A DNA stretch of 64,000 nucleotides. Source: Streptomyces sp. WM6386. GTDB taxonomy: Bacteria > Actinomycetota > Actinomycetes > Streptomycetales > Streptomycetaceae. This document shows positions 1 through 7,415 of this stretch, piece by piece. Every line of letters begins with the position of its first letter. Position 1 is the stretch's first letter. Below the pieces are notes generated by a model. The model did no database searches. It was not told the origin of the DNA and saw nothing but the letters and a program-made list of their open reading frames with translations. Location: positions 1 to 64,000 of the forward strand of contig NZ_JXTE01000017.1 in assembly GCF_000972385.1 (NCBI RefSeq), in the 5' to 3' direction. Both the position numbers and the translations under genes were made by a program.

Positions 1-2
1 TC

Positions 3-254
3 GTCCACGACGTGGCCGCCCTCTCCCTCGCCCTCGACCCCGAGCTGGTCGTCATCGGCGGCTGGGCGACCGGCCTGGTCGACGTACTGGAGCCGCTGCG
101 GCTGGAGTTGGCGCGCTACTGTCTGCGGCCGCCGAAGGTGACGCTGTCGCTCCTCGGCGAGGCCGCCGTGGCGACGGGGGCGCTGCGGCTGGCGCTGGAC
201 CATGTGGAGGAGCAACTCTTCGCGGTGGAGGGCACGGTGACGGCGCGACGCTGA
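3..254 (+). CDS. ROK family protein, C-terminal end (5' part outside window)
   Basis: The frame is open from the window edge and ends at TGA 252-254, giving the last 83 residues. The residues 'LDPELVVIGG' followed by 'LGEAAVATGALRLAL' match the end of ROK proteins, where a LDPE.VV.GG strand precedes a closing G.A..GA helix. ROK members are sugar kinases or sugar-responsive repressors; the N-terminus that would decide between them is not visible. It converges on the GntR regulator gene and both stop at a shared hairpin. The dre-like operator next door would fit an amino-sugar role, but that is inference. Confidence 0.8.
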   Translation, partial: VHDVAALSLALDPELVVIGGWATGLVDVLEPLRLELARYCLRPPKVTLSLLGEAAVATGALRLALDHVEEQLFAVEGTVTARR

Positions 255-287
255 GGGGTTGCTGCTTCCCAGGTGGCTGTTGTTGCC

Positions 288-345
288 GAAACGCCTCGCG
301 CCCCGAAACGCCTCGCGCCCCGGAGTCGCTCCGGGGCGCGAGGCG
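288..345. terminator. Bidirectional hairpin terminator with a tandemly duplicated left arm
   Basis: Bases 309-324 pair perfectly with 330-345 (16 bp, 5-base loop) between the convergent ROK and GntR genes. The 17-base block 288-304 (gaaacgcctcgcgcccc) is repeated exactly at 305-321, so the left arm exists twice and two alternative hairpins can form. This looks like a slippage or duplication product. No U-tract follows, which is usual in Streptomyces. Confidence 0.85.
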
Positions 346-361
346 TCGGGCGCTACGGCGG

Positions 362-1123
362 TCAGGACGCCCGGCGCTCCGGGTCCTCGTGGATCTCCAC
401 GCCGCCGGAGTCGCCGAAGGTCAGCCGGCAGGTGTCGGCGCGGTAGGTGGCGACGGACAGCGCGGCGGTCCTGCCCTGCGAGAAGAAGCGGGTCGTCACC
501 ACGAGGACGGGAGCCCCGGGCAGCCGGTCCAGCTGCTTGGCGTCGTCGGCGCGGGCCGAGCCCAGTTCCACGGCGCTGTCCTGACCCTCCAGTCCCAGGC
601 GCTGCAGCTCGCGCAGCACGGCACGCGCGCGTGCCGCACCGGACGGGGCGTCTATGGCGGAGAGGTCGGGGACCGAGGACTGCGGGATGTAGAGCAGTTC
701 CGCGGCGACGGGCTGGCCGTGCGTCATACGGGAGCGGCGGACGATGTGCACGGATTCGTCGTGGCCGGTTTCCAGTGCCCCGGCGACGGCTGCCGACGGG
801 ACCTCCAGCGTGCTGTCGACGGGCTGCCAGGCGTCCGTGGCCGTGCCCGGCCAGACATGCTGTTCCGTGCCGACGGCGACGCCCACGCGGGGCGGGGCGA
901 CGGTCGTGCCGACACCGCGGCGGCGCTGCAGCCGGCCTTCCAGCTCGAGCTGCTCCAGGGCCTGGCGGAGCGTGGCGCGCGCGACGCCGAACCGGGCGGC
1001 GAGGTCGCGCTCGTTGGGCAGGATCTCCCCCACCGAGAACTCGGAGTCGAGCGCCTCAGTGAGCACGGTCTTGAGGTGCCAATATTTCGGTTCCGGCACC
1101 GTTTCCAGCTGCGTGGTCCCCAC
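362..1123 (-). CDS. GntR family regulator, HutC/DasR-like, with UTRA domain
   Basis: This is a 253-residue DNA-binding regulator. A winged helix-turn-helix spans about residues 12-78, with the typical 'NERDLAARFGVARATLRQAL' helix pair and the 'GRLQRRRGVGTTV' wing. A UTRA effector-binding domain follows from about 95 to 245. The order and length are those of the HutC subfamily, which includes the GlcNAc regulator DasR. Start is GTG at 1121-1123, chosen because GGAGG lies 6-7 bases upstream. A dre-like palindrome at 1221-1234, about 100 bp upstream, suggests autoregulation. The ligand cannot be read from sequence; a phosphorylated (amino)sugar is plausible given the ROK neighbour. Confidence 0.85.
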   Translation of the reverse strand: MGTTQLETVPEPKYWHLKTVLTEALDSEFSVGEILPNERDLAARFGVARATLRQALEQLELEGRLQRRRGVGTTVAPPRVGVAVGTEQHVWPGTATDAWQPVDSTLEVPSAAVAGALETGHDESVHIVRRSRMTHGQPVAAELLYIPQSSVPDLSAIDAPSGAARARAVLRELQRLGLEGQDSAVELGSARADDAKQLDRLPGAPVLVVTTRFFSQGRTAALSVATYRADTCRLTFGDSGGVEIHEDPERRAS

Positions 1124-1220
1124 CCTGTCCTCCGCAATCGCCGTGATCCGGCGGCGTTTTAGCGCCCTTGTTTATTAAAGGTTGTTTCACTTCTCTGCGA
1201 CCATAGGGCGGCCCCCACCC

Positions 1221-1234
1221 TTGGTCAAGACCAA
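1221..1234. promoter_or_regulatory. DasR/dre-like palindromic operator
   Basis: TTGGTCAAGACCAA differs from the core of the DasR-responsive element (TGGTCTAGACCA) at one central base and has a 6-bp perfect inverted repeat. It lies between the sigJ terminator and the GntR start, so it most probably serves the GntR gene. Confidence 0.6.
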
Positions 1235-1249
1235 TCCTTGATGACGACA

Positions 1250-1274
1250 AAGCCCCCGTCGTGGACGGGGGCTT
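1250..1274. terminator. sigJ terminator hairpin
   Basis: Perfect 11-bp stem 1250-1260 / 1264-1274 (aagcccccgtc / gacgggggctt) just after the sigJ stop in the leftward direction. Confidence 0.85.
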
Positions 1275-1288
1275 CGCGCTGGAGTTCG

Positions 1289-2170
1289 CTACGCGGCGAG
1301 CGACTGCAGTTTGTCGGGGTTGCGTACGACGTAGACCGACTGGATCCGGCCGTCGACGACGTCCAGCTGGAAGACCGAGTCGGGCTTGTCGCCCGACAGG
1401 AGCAGCAACGCGGGGCCGCCGTTGAGCTCCAGGAAGCGGAAGGACATGTCCGGGACGCCCTTGCGTGCGGCGCCGACGAGGAAACGGCCGACCTTGTCCG
1501 CCGTCTCGATGACGCGCAGCGGCGCCCTGGACTTGCCGCCGCTGTCGCCGACGAGGCGGACGTCGGGGGCCAGCATCGACATGAGCCCCTGGAGGTCGCC
1601 CTCCGCGGCGGCGGCGAGGAAGCGCTCGGTGAGATCCCGGCGCTGGACGGGGTCGACGTCGTAGCGGGGCCGTCGTTCCTCGACGTGCTTGCGGGCTCGC
1701 CCGGAGAGCTGGCGGACGGCCGCTTCACCCCGGTCGAGCATGGTGGCGATCTCCGCGTACGGGTAGCCGAAGGCCTCCCTCAGCACGAACACCGCCCGCT
1801 CCAGCGGCGACAGGGACTCCATGACGACAAGGACGGCGAGGGACACCGAGTCGGCGAGGACGGCGCGCTCCGCGGTGTCCGGGACCATGTCACCGAAGTC
1901 CGTGACGTACGGCTCCGGCAGCCACGGGCCGACATACGCCTCGTTGCGCGCCTTGACCTGGCGCAGCCGGTCGATGGCCAGGCGGGTCGTGACACGCACC
2001 AGATAGCCGCGCGGTTCGCGCACCTCGCCGCGGTCCGCGCCGGACCAGCGCAGCCAGGCCTCCTGGACCACGTCCTCCGCGTCGGCCACCCGCCCCAGCA
2101 TGCGGTAGGCGACGCCCACCAGGACGGGGCGGTGCTCTTCGAATACGTCGGTCACGGTATCGGTGCTCAC
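1289..2170 (-). CDS. sigJ: ECF41-family RNA polymerase sigma factor SigJ
   Basis: This 293-residue protein is an extracytoplasmic-function sigma factor fused to a SnoaL/NTF2-like C-terminal domain. Region 2 covers about 8-75 ('DAEDVVQEAWLRW'), region 4 about 130-180 ('MLDRGEAAVRQLSGRARK'). The linker carries the ECF41 'WLPEP' motif, and the C-terminal half has 'DSGGK' near 220 and 'NPDKL' near 287, both typical of the family. ECF41 factors use this C-terminal domain as a built-in regulator instead of an anti-sigma protein. It diverges from an alpha/beta hydrolase gene across 143 bp; ECF41 factors usually control themselves and an adjacent gene, so the hydrolase is the natural candidate target. 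I did not find a clear ECF41 promoter (TGTCACA/CGTC) in the gap. Confidence 0.9.
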   Translation of the reverse strand: MSTDTVTDVFEEHRPVLVGVAYRMLGRVADAEDVVQEAWLRWSGADRGEVREPRGYLVRVTTRLAIDRLRQVKARNEAYVGPWLPEPYVTDFGDMVPDTAERAVLADSVSLAVLVVMESLSPLERAVFVLREAFGYPYAEIATMLDRGEAAVRQLSGRARKHVEERRPRYDVDPVQRRDLTERFLAAAAEGDLQGLMSMLAPDVRLVGDSGGKSRAPLRVIETADKVGRFLVGAARKGVPDMSFRFLELNGGPALLLLSGDKPDSVFQLDVVDGRIQSVYVVRNPDKLQSLAA

Positions 2171-2313
2171 GACACCATCCCAGCCGACCTCCCGCGTGCT
2201 GTCCAGGCGAGTTGGGCACGTGCCACACGAAGGGGGCTACCCGCCGGTAGCAATTGCTGACAAGCTGTCTACACGCCGTCCGGCTGCGAGTCCAAGACGA
2301 GGAGCACACGTAC

Positions 2314-3144
2314 ATGGCCGCCACCGTCTCGTTCAAGGTCCCTTCCCCGCACGGCCCGCGGACCGTGACCGTCGACTACGCGCGCGTGGGCAGCGGCGAA
2401 CCGCTTCTCCTGTTGCACGGCATCGGTCACCACCGGCAGGCCTGGGACCCGGTCGTGGACATCCTGGCGACCGAGCGCGAGGTCATCGCCGTGGATCTGC
2501 CCGGCTTCGGGGCGTCCCCGGGGCTGCCGGACGGACTGACCTACGACCTCGCCACCACGACCGCCGTGTTCGGCGCCTTCTGCGAGGCGTTGGAGCTCGA
2601 CCGGCCGCATGTCGCGGGCAACTCGCTCGGCGGCCTGCTCGCCCTGGAACTGGGCCGGGAGAAGCTCGTACGGTCCGTCACCGCCCTCTCCCCGGCGGGG
2701 TTCTGGTCGGAGGCGGAGCGGCGTTACGCCTTCGCCGTGCTGCTCACGATGCGCGGCATAGCCCTGCGGATGCCCCGGCCGATGGTCGAGCGACTGTCCC
2801 GCTCGGCGGCCGGCCGCACCGCGCTCACCAGCACCATCTACGCCCGCCCGGCCCGCCGTTCACCCGAGGCCGTCGTCGCCGAGACGCTCGCGCTGGTGAA
2901 CGCGACCGGCTTCGCCGAGACCCTCCGCGCGGGTGGCGCCGTGCAGTTCGTCGACGACATCCCCGGTGTTCCGGTCACCGTGGCCTGGGGCAGCAAGGAC
3001 CGTCTGCTCCTGCGCCGGCAGGGGGTCCGCGCCAAGCAGATCATCCCCAAGGCCCGCCTCGTGCGGCTGCCCGGCTGCGGCCACTGCCCGATGAACGACG
3101 ACCCGGCGCTCGTCGCGCGCGTGATCCTCGACGGCAGCCGCTGA
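2314..3144 (+). CDS. Alpha/beta hydrolase
   Basis: A 276-residue single-domain hydrolase. Oxyanion-hole loop 'LLHGIGHH' lies at 33-40, the nucleophile elbow 'GNSLGG' puts the catalytic serine at 104, an acid is likely near 'GSKDRLL' (about 226), and the histidine is in 'GCGHCP' near 252. Start ATG 2314 is preferred because the domain begins right after it and GAGGAG lies about 10 bases upstream. It diverges from sigJ. Its 3' end is overlapped for 285 bases by the antisense C-terminal extension of the EamA gene. Substrate is unknown; the fold covers esterases, epoxide hydrolases and C-C hydrolases. Confidence 0.85.
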   Translation: MAATVSFKVPSPHGPRTVTVDYARVGSGEPLLLLHGIGHHRQAWDPVVDILATEREVIAVDLPGFGASPGLPDGLTYDLATTTAVFGAFCEALELDRPHVAGNSLGGLLALELGREKLVRSVTALSPAGFWSEAERRYAFAVLLTMRGIALRMPRPMVERLSRSAAGRTALTSTIYARPARRSPEAVVAETLALVNATGFAETLRAGGAVQFVDDIPGVPVTVAWGSKDRLLLRRQGVRAKQIIPKARLVRLPGCGHCPMNDDPALVARVILDGSR

Positions 3145-4014
3145 CCTGTTCGACGCGCGGGACCCGAGGACGACTCCGGCGCCGACGACGGCGCTCCCGA
3201 CGGCCTGGGCGACGCCGTAGGAGCCCGTTCCGACGAGCGGGGCGGTGCAGGCGGCGGCGACCGGGATGAGACCGGAGAACAGCGTGGCGCGCTCCGCGCC
3301 GATCCGCTGCATGCCCATGTACCAGCACACGAACCCGACGACCGTGACGACCGCCGCCTGCCACAGCAGCGCGGCGGCCTCGGCCCGGTCGGGCGGGCGC
3401 AGCCAGGCCGAGCCGTCCACGACCAGTCCGGCCGCCAGGGACTCGAGCGTGGCGATCCCGCACACCGTCGCCGACAGCAGCCGTGGCCCCAGCGGCCGCA
3501 GCAGGGGCACGGCGAGAACCGCGAAACCGACCTCTCCCGCCAGCGCGCACACGGAGAACGCCAGGCCCGTGCCGTCCGTCCGCCCCCAGCCCTGGACCGT
3601 GAAGGCGCCCAGGGCCACGAGCAAAGCCCCGTACAGGACGGCACGTCGGGGGCGGCGCCCGTCGAGGAGGGGCACGACAACGGCAACCACGACCGGCGCG
3701 CAGCCGACGAGGACACCGGGGACGGCGGGCTCGGCCGTACGTTCCGCCGCGATGACGGCCATGTTGAAGCCGACCATGCCGACGGCCGCGAGCAGCGCGA
3801 GGCGGGCCCAGTGCCGCGGCGCGAGGGTCCGCAGCCGGGCCGCCGCGCCGCGCCCCACCAGCGGCACGAGCAGCAGGCAGGCGAGGCCGTAACGCAGGAA
3901 CTGGCCGCCCGCGTACGGGTAGTCGCCCAGGACGCTGTTGGCGGTGAAGGACGCGCCGACGAGGACGCAGGCGAACGCGGCGAGGAGCGCTCCGCGGGTG
4001 GTGGTGGCGTTCAT
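2860..4014 (-). CDS. EamA (DMT) family transporter with anomalous C-terminal extension
   Basis: A 384-residue frame. About the first 290 residues are a complete ten-helix drug/metabolite transporter built from two EamA repeats ('ANSVLGDYPYAGGQFLRYGL' at the N-terminus, 'GFVCWYMGMQRIGAERATLF' in repeat two). The remaining ~94 residues are hydrophilic, read through antisense of the hydrolase gene, and resemble no transporter tail. The original stop seems to have been lost or the end was captured. Start ATG 4012-4014 lies 47 bp from the divergent MocR start. MocR regulators commonly control a divergent EamA exporter, so this is the probable MocR target. Confidence 0.85.
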   Translation of the reverse strand: MNATTTRGALLAAFACVLVGASFTANSVLGDYPYAGGQFLRYGLACLLLVPLVGRGAAARLRTLAPRHWARLALLAAVGMVGFNMAVIAAERTAEPAVPGVLVGCAPVVVAVVVPLLDGRRPRRAVLYGALLVALGAFTVQGWGRTDGTGLAFSVCALAGEVGFAVLAVPLLRPLGPRLLSATVCGIATLESLAAGLVVDGSAWLRPPDRAEAAALLWQAAVVTVVGFVCWYMGMQRIGAERATLFSGLIPVAAACTAPLVGTGSYGVAQAVGSAVVGAGVVLGSRASNRSAAAVEDHARDERRVVVHRAVAAAGQPHEAGLGDDLLGADPLPAQEQTVLAAPGHGDRNTGDVVDELHGATRAEGLGEAGRVHQRERLGDDGLG

Positions 4015-4061
4015 GGGAACGACGCTAGGGAGCGGGGTGGCCCGCATTAAGGTCCATTGCC

Positions 4062-5537
4062 ATGACGTCATCGGGGACCAATCGGAAGCGCGCCACGGCA
4101 CCGGGCGATGAGGCCGGCTCCGCGTCGGGCGATCGGCCCGGCTCCGCTGCCTGGGAGTTGCTTCTCCCGCTCGGCTCCGCACCCGCGCGCACGCGTGGGC
4201 GTTCGCTGCAGGCGGCGCTGCGGGCCGCGGTCCGGTCGGGGAGGCTCCCGCCGGGGACCAGGTTGCCGTCCAGCCGGGACCTGGCCGGTGACCTCGGTGT
4301 GTCGCGCGGGCTCGTGACGGAGGCGTACGAGCAGCTGACGGCCGAGGGGTATCTGCGCAGCGGGCGGGGGGCGGGGACCTGGGTGGGCGGCGCCGTACGT
4401 TCCGCCGAGCCACGCGCGCGTGATCTCTCGCCGCGTCCCCCCGGCGCCCGCGCGGACTTCGTGCCCGGGACGCCCGACCTGTCCCTGTTCCCGCGCGCCG
4501 CCTGGGGCGCGGCACAGCGCGGGGTACTGGCGGAGCTGCCGCACCACGAGCTCGGCTATCCCGATCCGCGCGGGCTGCCCCGGCTGCGCACCGCCCTGGC
4601 CGAACTCCTCGCCCGCCGCCGTGGAGTGGTCGCCGACCCGGAGCGGATCGTGGTGGTGTCCGGGGTGGCCCAGGCGTCGACCCTGCTCGGCTTCGCCCTC
4701 CACGCGCGCGGGCTGCGCGAGGTGGGCGTGGAGGATCCCGGCAGTCCGCAGCACGACGGCCTGTACGCCGCGGCGGGCGTCACCGCGGTGCCCGTGCCGC
4801 TGGACGAGGACGGGCTGGCCGTCGAGGCCCTGCGGGCGTCGGGCGTGCGGGCCGTCGTGACCACGCCCGCCCACCAGTACCCCACCGGGATCGCGTACTC
4901 CGCACGCCGCCGTGCCGAACTGCTCGACTGGGCACGGTCCGTGGACGGGTTCGTTCTGGAGGACGACTACGACGGCGACTTCCGCTACGACCGTGCCCCG
5001 GTCGGCGCGCTCCAGGGCCTCGATCCCGACCGTGTGGCCTACGCGGGTTCCGTGAGCAAGTCCCTCGCCCCGGGGCTGCGGCTGGGCTGGCTGCTCGTAC
5101 CGGAGTCGCTCGCCGACGAGGTGATCGAGCGCAAACGGACCATGGACCTCGGCCATCCCGCTCTCGACCAGGCGCTGTTCGCCCGTTTCGTGGAGCGCGG
5201 CGACTACGACCGTCAGCTGCGCCGCTGCCAGCGCGCCTACCGCGAGCGGCGCGACGCTCTCGTGGCCGCTCTGGAGGAGTACTTCCCCGGCGCGAAGGTG
5301 TCCGGGATCGCCGCGGGGCTGCACGTCATCGCCACGCTGCCGGAGCGCTACGGGCCCGAGGAACGCTTCCTCGCGCGCGTTGCCGCGGCCGGGGTGGCGG
5401 TCCGTCCGTTGTCGGACTGCACGCACGCGCGTGCCGCGGACGCTGCGCAGACCCGACTCGTGGTCGGATACGCGCATCTGTCCCCCGCGCGGATCCGTTC
5501 GGGCGTACGGCTGATGGCCGAGGCGGGGTCCGGCTGA
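4062..5537 (+). CDS. MocR family regulator (GntR wHTH fused to aminotransferase fold)
   Basis: A 491-residue PLP-dependent regulator. The winged HTH lies at about 45-108 ('LPSSRDLAGDLGVSRGLV'), then a fold-type I aminotransferase domain from about 130. The PLP lysine is K333 in 'GSVSKSLAPGLR', and the cofactor-binding stretch 'EDDYDGDFRY' is at 300-309. Such proteins bind PLP and an amine and act as transcription factors rather than transaminases. It faces the EamA gene across 47 bp, in which 'aaggtccattgcc' next to the ATG may hold the shared operator. It could regulate itself, the transporter, or both. Confidence 0.9.
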   Translation: MTSSGTNRKRATAPGDEAGSASGDRPGSAAWELLLPLGSAPARTRGRSLQAALRAAVRSGRLPPGTRLPSSRDLAGDLGVSRGLVTEAYEQLTAEGYLRSGRGAGTWVGGAVRSAEPRARDLSPRPPGARADFVPGTPDLSLFPRAAWGAAQRGVLAELPHHELGYPDPRGLPRLRTALAELLARRRGVVADPERIVVVSGVAQASTLLGFALHARGLREVGVEDPGSPQHDGLYAAAGVTAVPVPLDEDGLAVEALRASGVRAVVTTPAHQYPTGIAYSARRRAELLDWARSVDGFVLEDDYDGDFRYDRAPVGALQGLDPDRVAYAGSVSKSLAPGLRLGWLLVPESLADEVIERKRTMDLGHPALDQALFARFVERGDYDRQLRRCQRAYRERRDALVAALEEYFPGAKVSGIAAGLHVIATLPERYGPEERFLARVAAAGVAVRPLSDCTHARAADAAQTRLVVGYAHLSPARIRSGVRLMAEAGSG

Positions 5538-5599
5538 GGTCGTCGTACCTCGCCATGTCCGCGAATCGCACACCGGTTCCCTTACGCCCGCGGTCAGTT

Positions 5600-5621
5600 G
5601 TTCACTTGTGGTTTGCGTGTG
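5600..5621 (+). promoter_or_regulatory. PHO-box-like direct repeat upstream of phoD
   Basis: Two adjacent 11-base units, GTTCACTTGTG (5600-5610) and GTTTGCGTGTG (5611-5621). The first fits the Streptomyces PhoP unit GKTCAYYYRNG fully and the second partly. They lie 66-87 bases before the phosphatase start, a natural place for PhoP activation under phosphate starvation. Confidence 0.6.
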
Positions 5622-5686
5622 CGCTGCGGCGCACGAGTAGTTGTGGCATCGCACACTGGCCGGATCCCGTCCTTGGAGGCGCATCC

Positions 5687-7261
5687 ATGTCACATCGTCC
5701 GCTCCCCGACCGCCGCACCGTCCTGCGCGGCTCCCTGGTCGCGTCGGCGGCCCTGGCCCTGCCCGCCACGGCCGGTTCGGCACCGGCGTTCGCCCTGTCC
5801 GGGCGCCCCGAGGCGGGGTGGGGTGTGCAGACGGGCGACGTGACCTCGAACTCGGGGCTGGTGTGGGTGCGGTCCGACCGTCCGGCGCGCATGATCGTCG
5901 AGACGTCCGCGACCGAGTCGTTCCGCAACCCGCGCCGCTGGCACGGCCCGCTGCTCGGCCCGGACACCGACTTCACCGGCACGACACGGCTGCACGGCCT
6001 CCCGCCCGGTGAGCAGATCCACTACCGCGTACGGCTGGCCGACCCCGACGACCCGCGCCGTACCGGCGAGCCGGTCGCCGGCACGTTCCGCACGGCCTCG
6101 GCCAGGAGGCGCGACGGCGTGCGCTTCGTCTGGTCGGGCGATCTGGCCGGGCAGGGCTGGGGCATCAACCCGGATCTCGGCGGATACCGGATCTATGACG
6201 CGATGGCCGCGCTGGACCCCGACTTCTTCGTCTGCAGTGGCGACAACATCTACGCCGACGGCCCGCTCTCGGCTGCCGTCACCCTGCCCGACGGCAGCAC
6301 CTGGCGGAACGTCACCACCGAGGAGAAGGCCAAGGTCGCCGAGACGCTGGCCGAGTTCCGCGGCAACTTCCGCTACAACCTGCTCGACGACAACCTCCGG
6401 CGGTTCAACGCCCAAGTCCCCTCGATCGTCCAGTGGGACGACCACGAGGTGAGCAACAACTGGTTCCCCGGCGAGATCCTCGCCGACTCCCGCTACACCG
6501 AGAAGAACATCGACGTGCTGGCCGCGCGCGCCCGCCAGGCGTTCTCCGAGTACTTCCCGATCTCGACCCTGCGCCGCCCCGACGGTCGGGTCTACCGGGT
6601 GGTCAACCACGGCCCGCTCCTCGACGTGTTCGTGCTGGACATGCGCACCTACCGCAACGCCAACTCGCCGGACGACCAGTCCACCGACCCGCAGGGCATC
6701 CTCGGCGCCGAGCAGCTGGCGTGGCTCAAGCGGGAACTGGCACGCTCCCGGGCGGTGTGGAAGGTGATCGCCTCGGACATGCCGCTCGGTCTGGTCGTGC
6801 CGGACGCCACGGACGGCAAGCCCAACATCGAGGCCGTCGCCCAGGGCGACCCGGGTGCCCCTCTCGGGCGTGAGCTGCAGATCGCGGAGCTGCTGCGGTT
6901 CATCAAGCACCGGCGGATCACCGGCACGGTGTGGCTGACCGCCGACGTCCACTACACCTCGGCCCAGCACTACCAGCCGTCCCGGGCCGCCTTCACCGAC
7001 TTCGAGCCGTTCTGGGAGTTCGTGTCCGGACCGCTCAACGCCGGCGCCTTCCCGGCCAACACGCTGGACGGCACCTTCGGCCCGGAGCGGGTGTTCGTCA
7101 AGGCGCCGCCGACCGCGAACGTCTCCCCCGCCGGCGGCTACCAGTTCTTCGGCGAGGTCGACATCGACGGCGGCAGCGGGGAGCTGACGGTCCGGCTGCG
7201 GGAGTCGGACGGCACCGTGCTGTTCACGCAGGTGCTCCAACCGGGCCGCGTGGGCCAGTGA
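5687..7261 (+). CDS. phoD: Secreted alkaline phosphatase D (PhoD family)
   Basis: A 524-residue metallophosphoesterase of the PhoD type. The N-terminus is a twin-arginine signal ('DRRTVLRGSLV' then an alanine-rich core), so it is exported folded. Metal ligand motifs are visible: 'SGDNIYADG', 'VQWDDHEVSNNW' and 'TADVHYTS'. Family enzymes hydrolyse phosphomono- and diesters, including teichoic acids, using Ca and Fe. The start is ATG 5687 because the Tat signal begins there and GGAGG precedes it; the upstream open frame crosses the promoter. A PHO-box-like repeat upstream suggests control by PhoRP. Confidence 0.9.
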   Translation: MSHRPLPDRRTVLRGSLVASAALALPATAGSAPAFALSGRPEAGWGVQTGDVTSNSGLVWVRSDRPARMIVETSATESFRNPRRWHGPLLGPDTDFTGTTRLHGLPPGEQIHYRVRLADPDDPRRTGEPVAGTFRTASARRRDGVRFVWSGDLAGQGWGINPDLGGYRIYDAMAALDPDFFVCSGDNIYADGPLSAAVTLPDGSTWRNVTTEEKAKVAETLAEFRGNFRYNLLDDNLRRFNAQVPSIVQWDDHEVSNNWFPGEILADSRYTEKNIDVLAARARQAFSEYFPISTLRRPDGRVYRVVNHGPLLDVFVLDMRTYRNANSPDDQSTDPQGILGAEQLAWLKRELARSRAVWKVIASDMPLGLVVPDATDGKPNIEAVAQGDPGAPLGRELQIAELLRFIKHRRITGTVWLTADVHYTSAQHYQPSRAAFTDFEPFWEFVSGPLNAGAFPANTLDGTFGPERVFVKAPPTANVSPAGGYQFFGEVDIDGGSGELTVRLRESDGTVLFTQVLQPGRVGQ

Positions 7262-7278
7262 CTCCCGTACCCTCGTAG

Positions 7279-7319
7279 GCGGGCCGCGTCCCGGCGTCAT
7301 CCCCCGGTGCGCGGCCTGC
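7279..7319. terminator. Probable phoD terminator hairpin
   Basis: gcgggccgcg (7279-7288) pairs with cgcggcctgc (7310-7319), one mismatch, shortly after the phoD stop at 7261. Confidence 0.6.
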
Positions 7320-7415
7320 GTATTTTCCCGGCCGATGACCCCGCGAACTCCCCCTCAACCAGGGCGTTTTAGCAGGTCAGGGCCGATTGTCAGTGGTCGC
7401 CTCTACGGTTTTTCC

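Noticed and set aside
2171..2313. ECF41 promoter (TGTCACA ... CGTC) between sigJ and the hydrolase
   Set aside because: Only a partial match, tgccaca at 2221, was found and no CGTC at the right spacing.
4068..5783. Long leftward frame (571 codons) opposite the MocR gene
   Set aside because: Antisense frame typical of high-GC genes; no domain, no ribosome site, and the sense frame is an unambiguous MocR.
5690..7300. Leftward frame of 536 codons opposite phoD
   Set aside because: Composition is Gly/Arg/Val-rich shadow translation; the sense strand carries all PhoD motifs.
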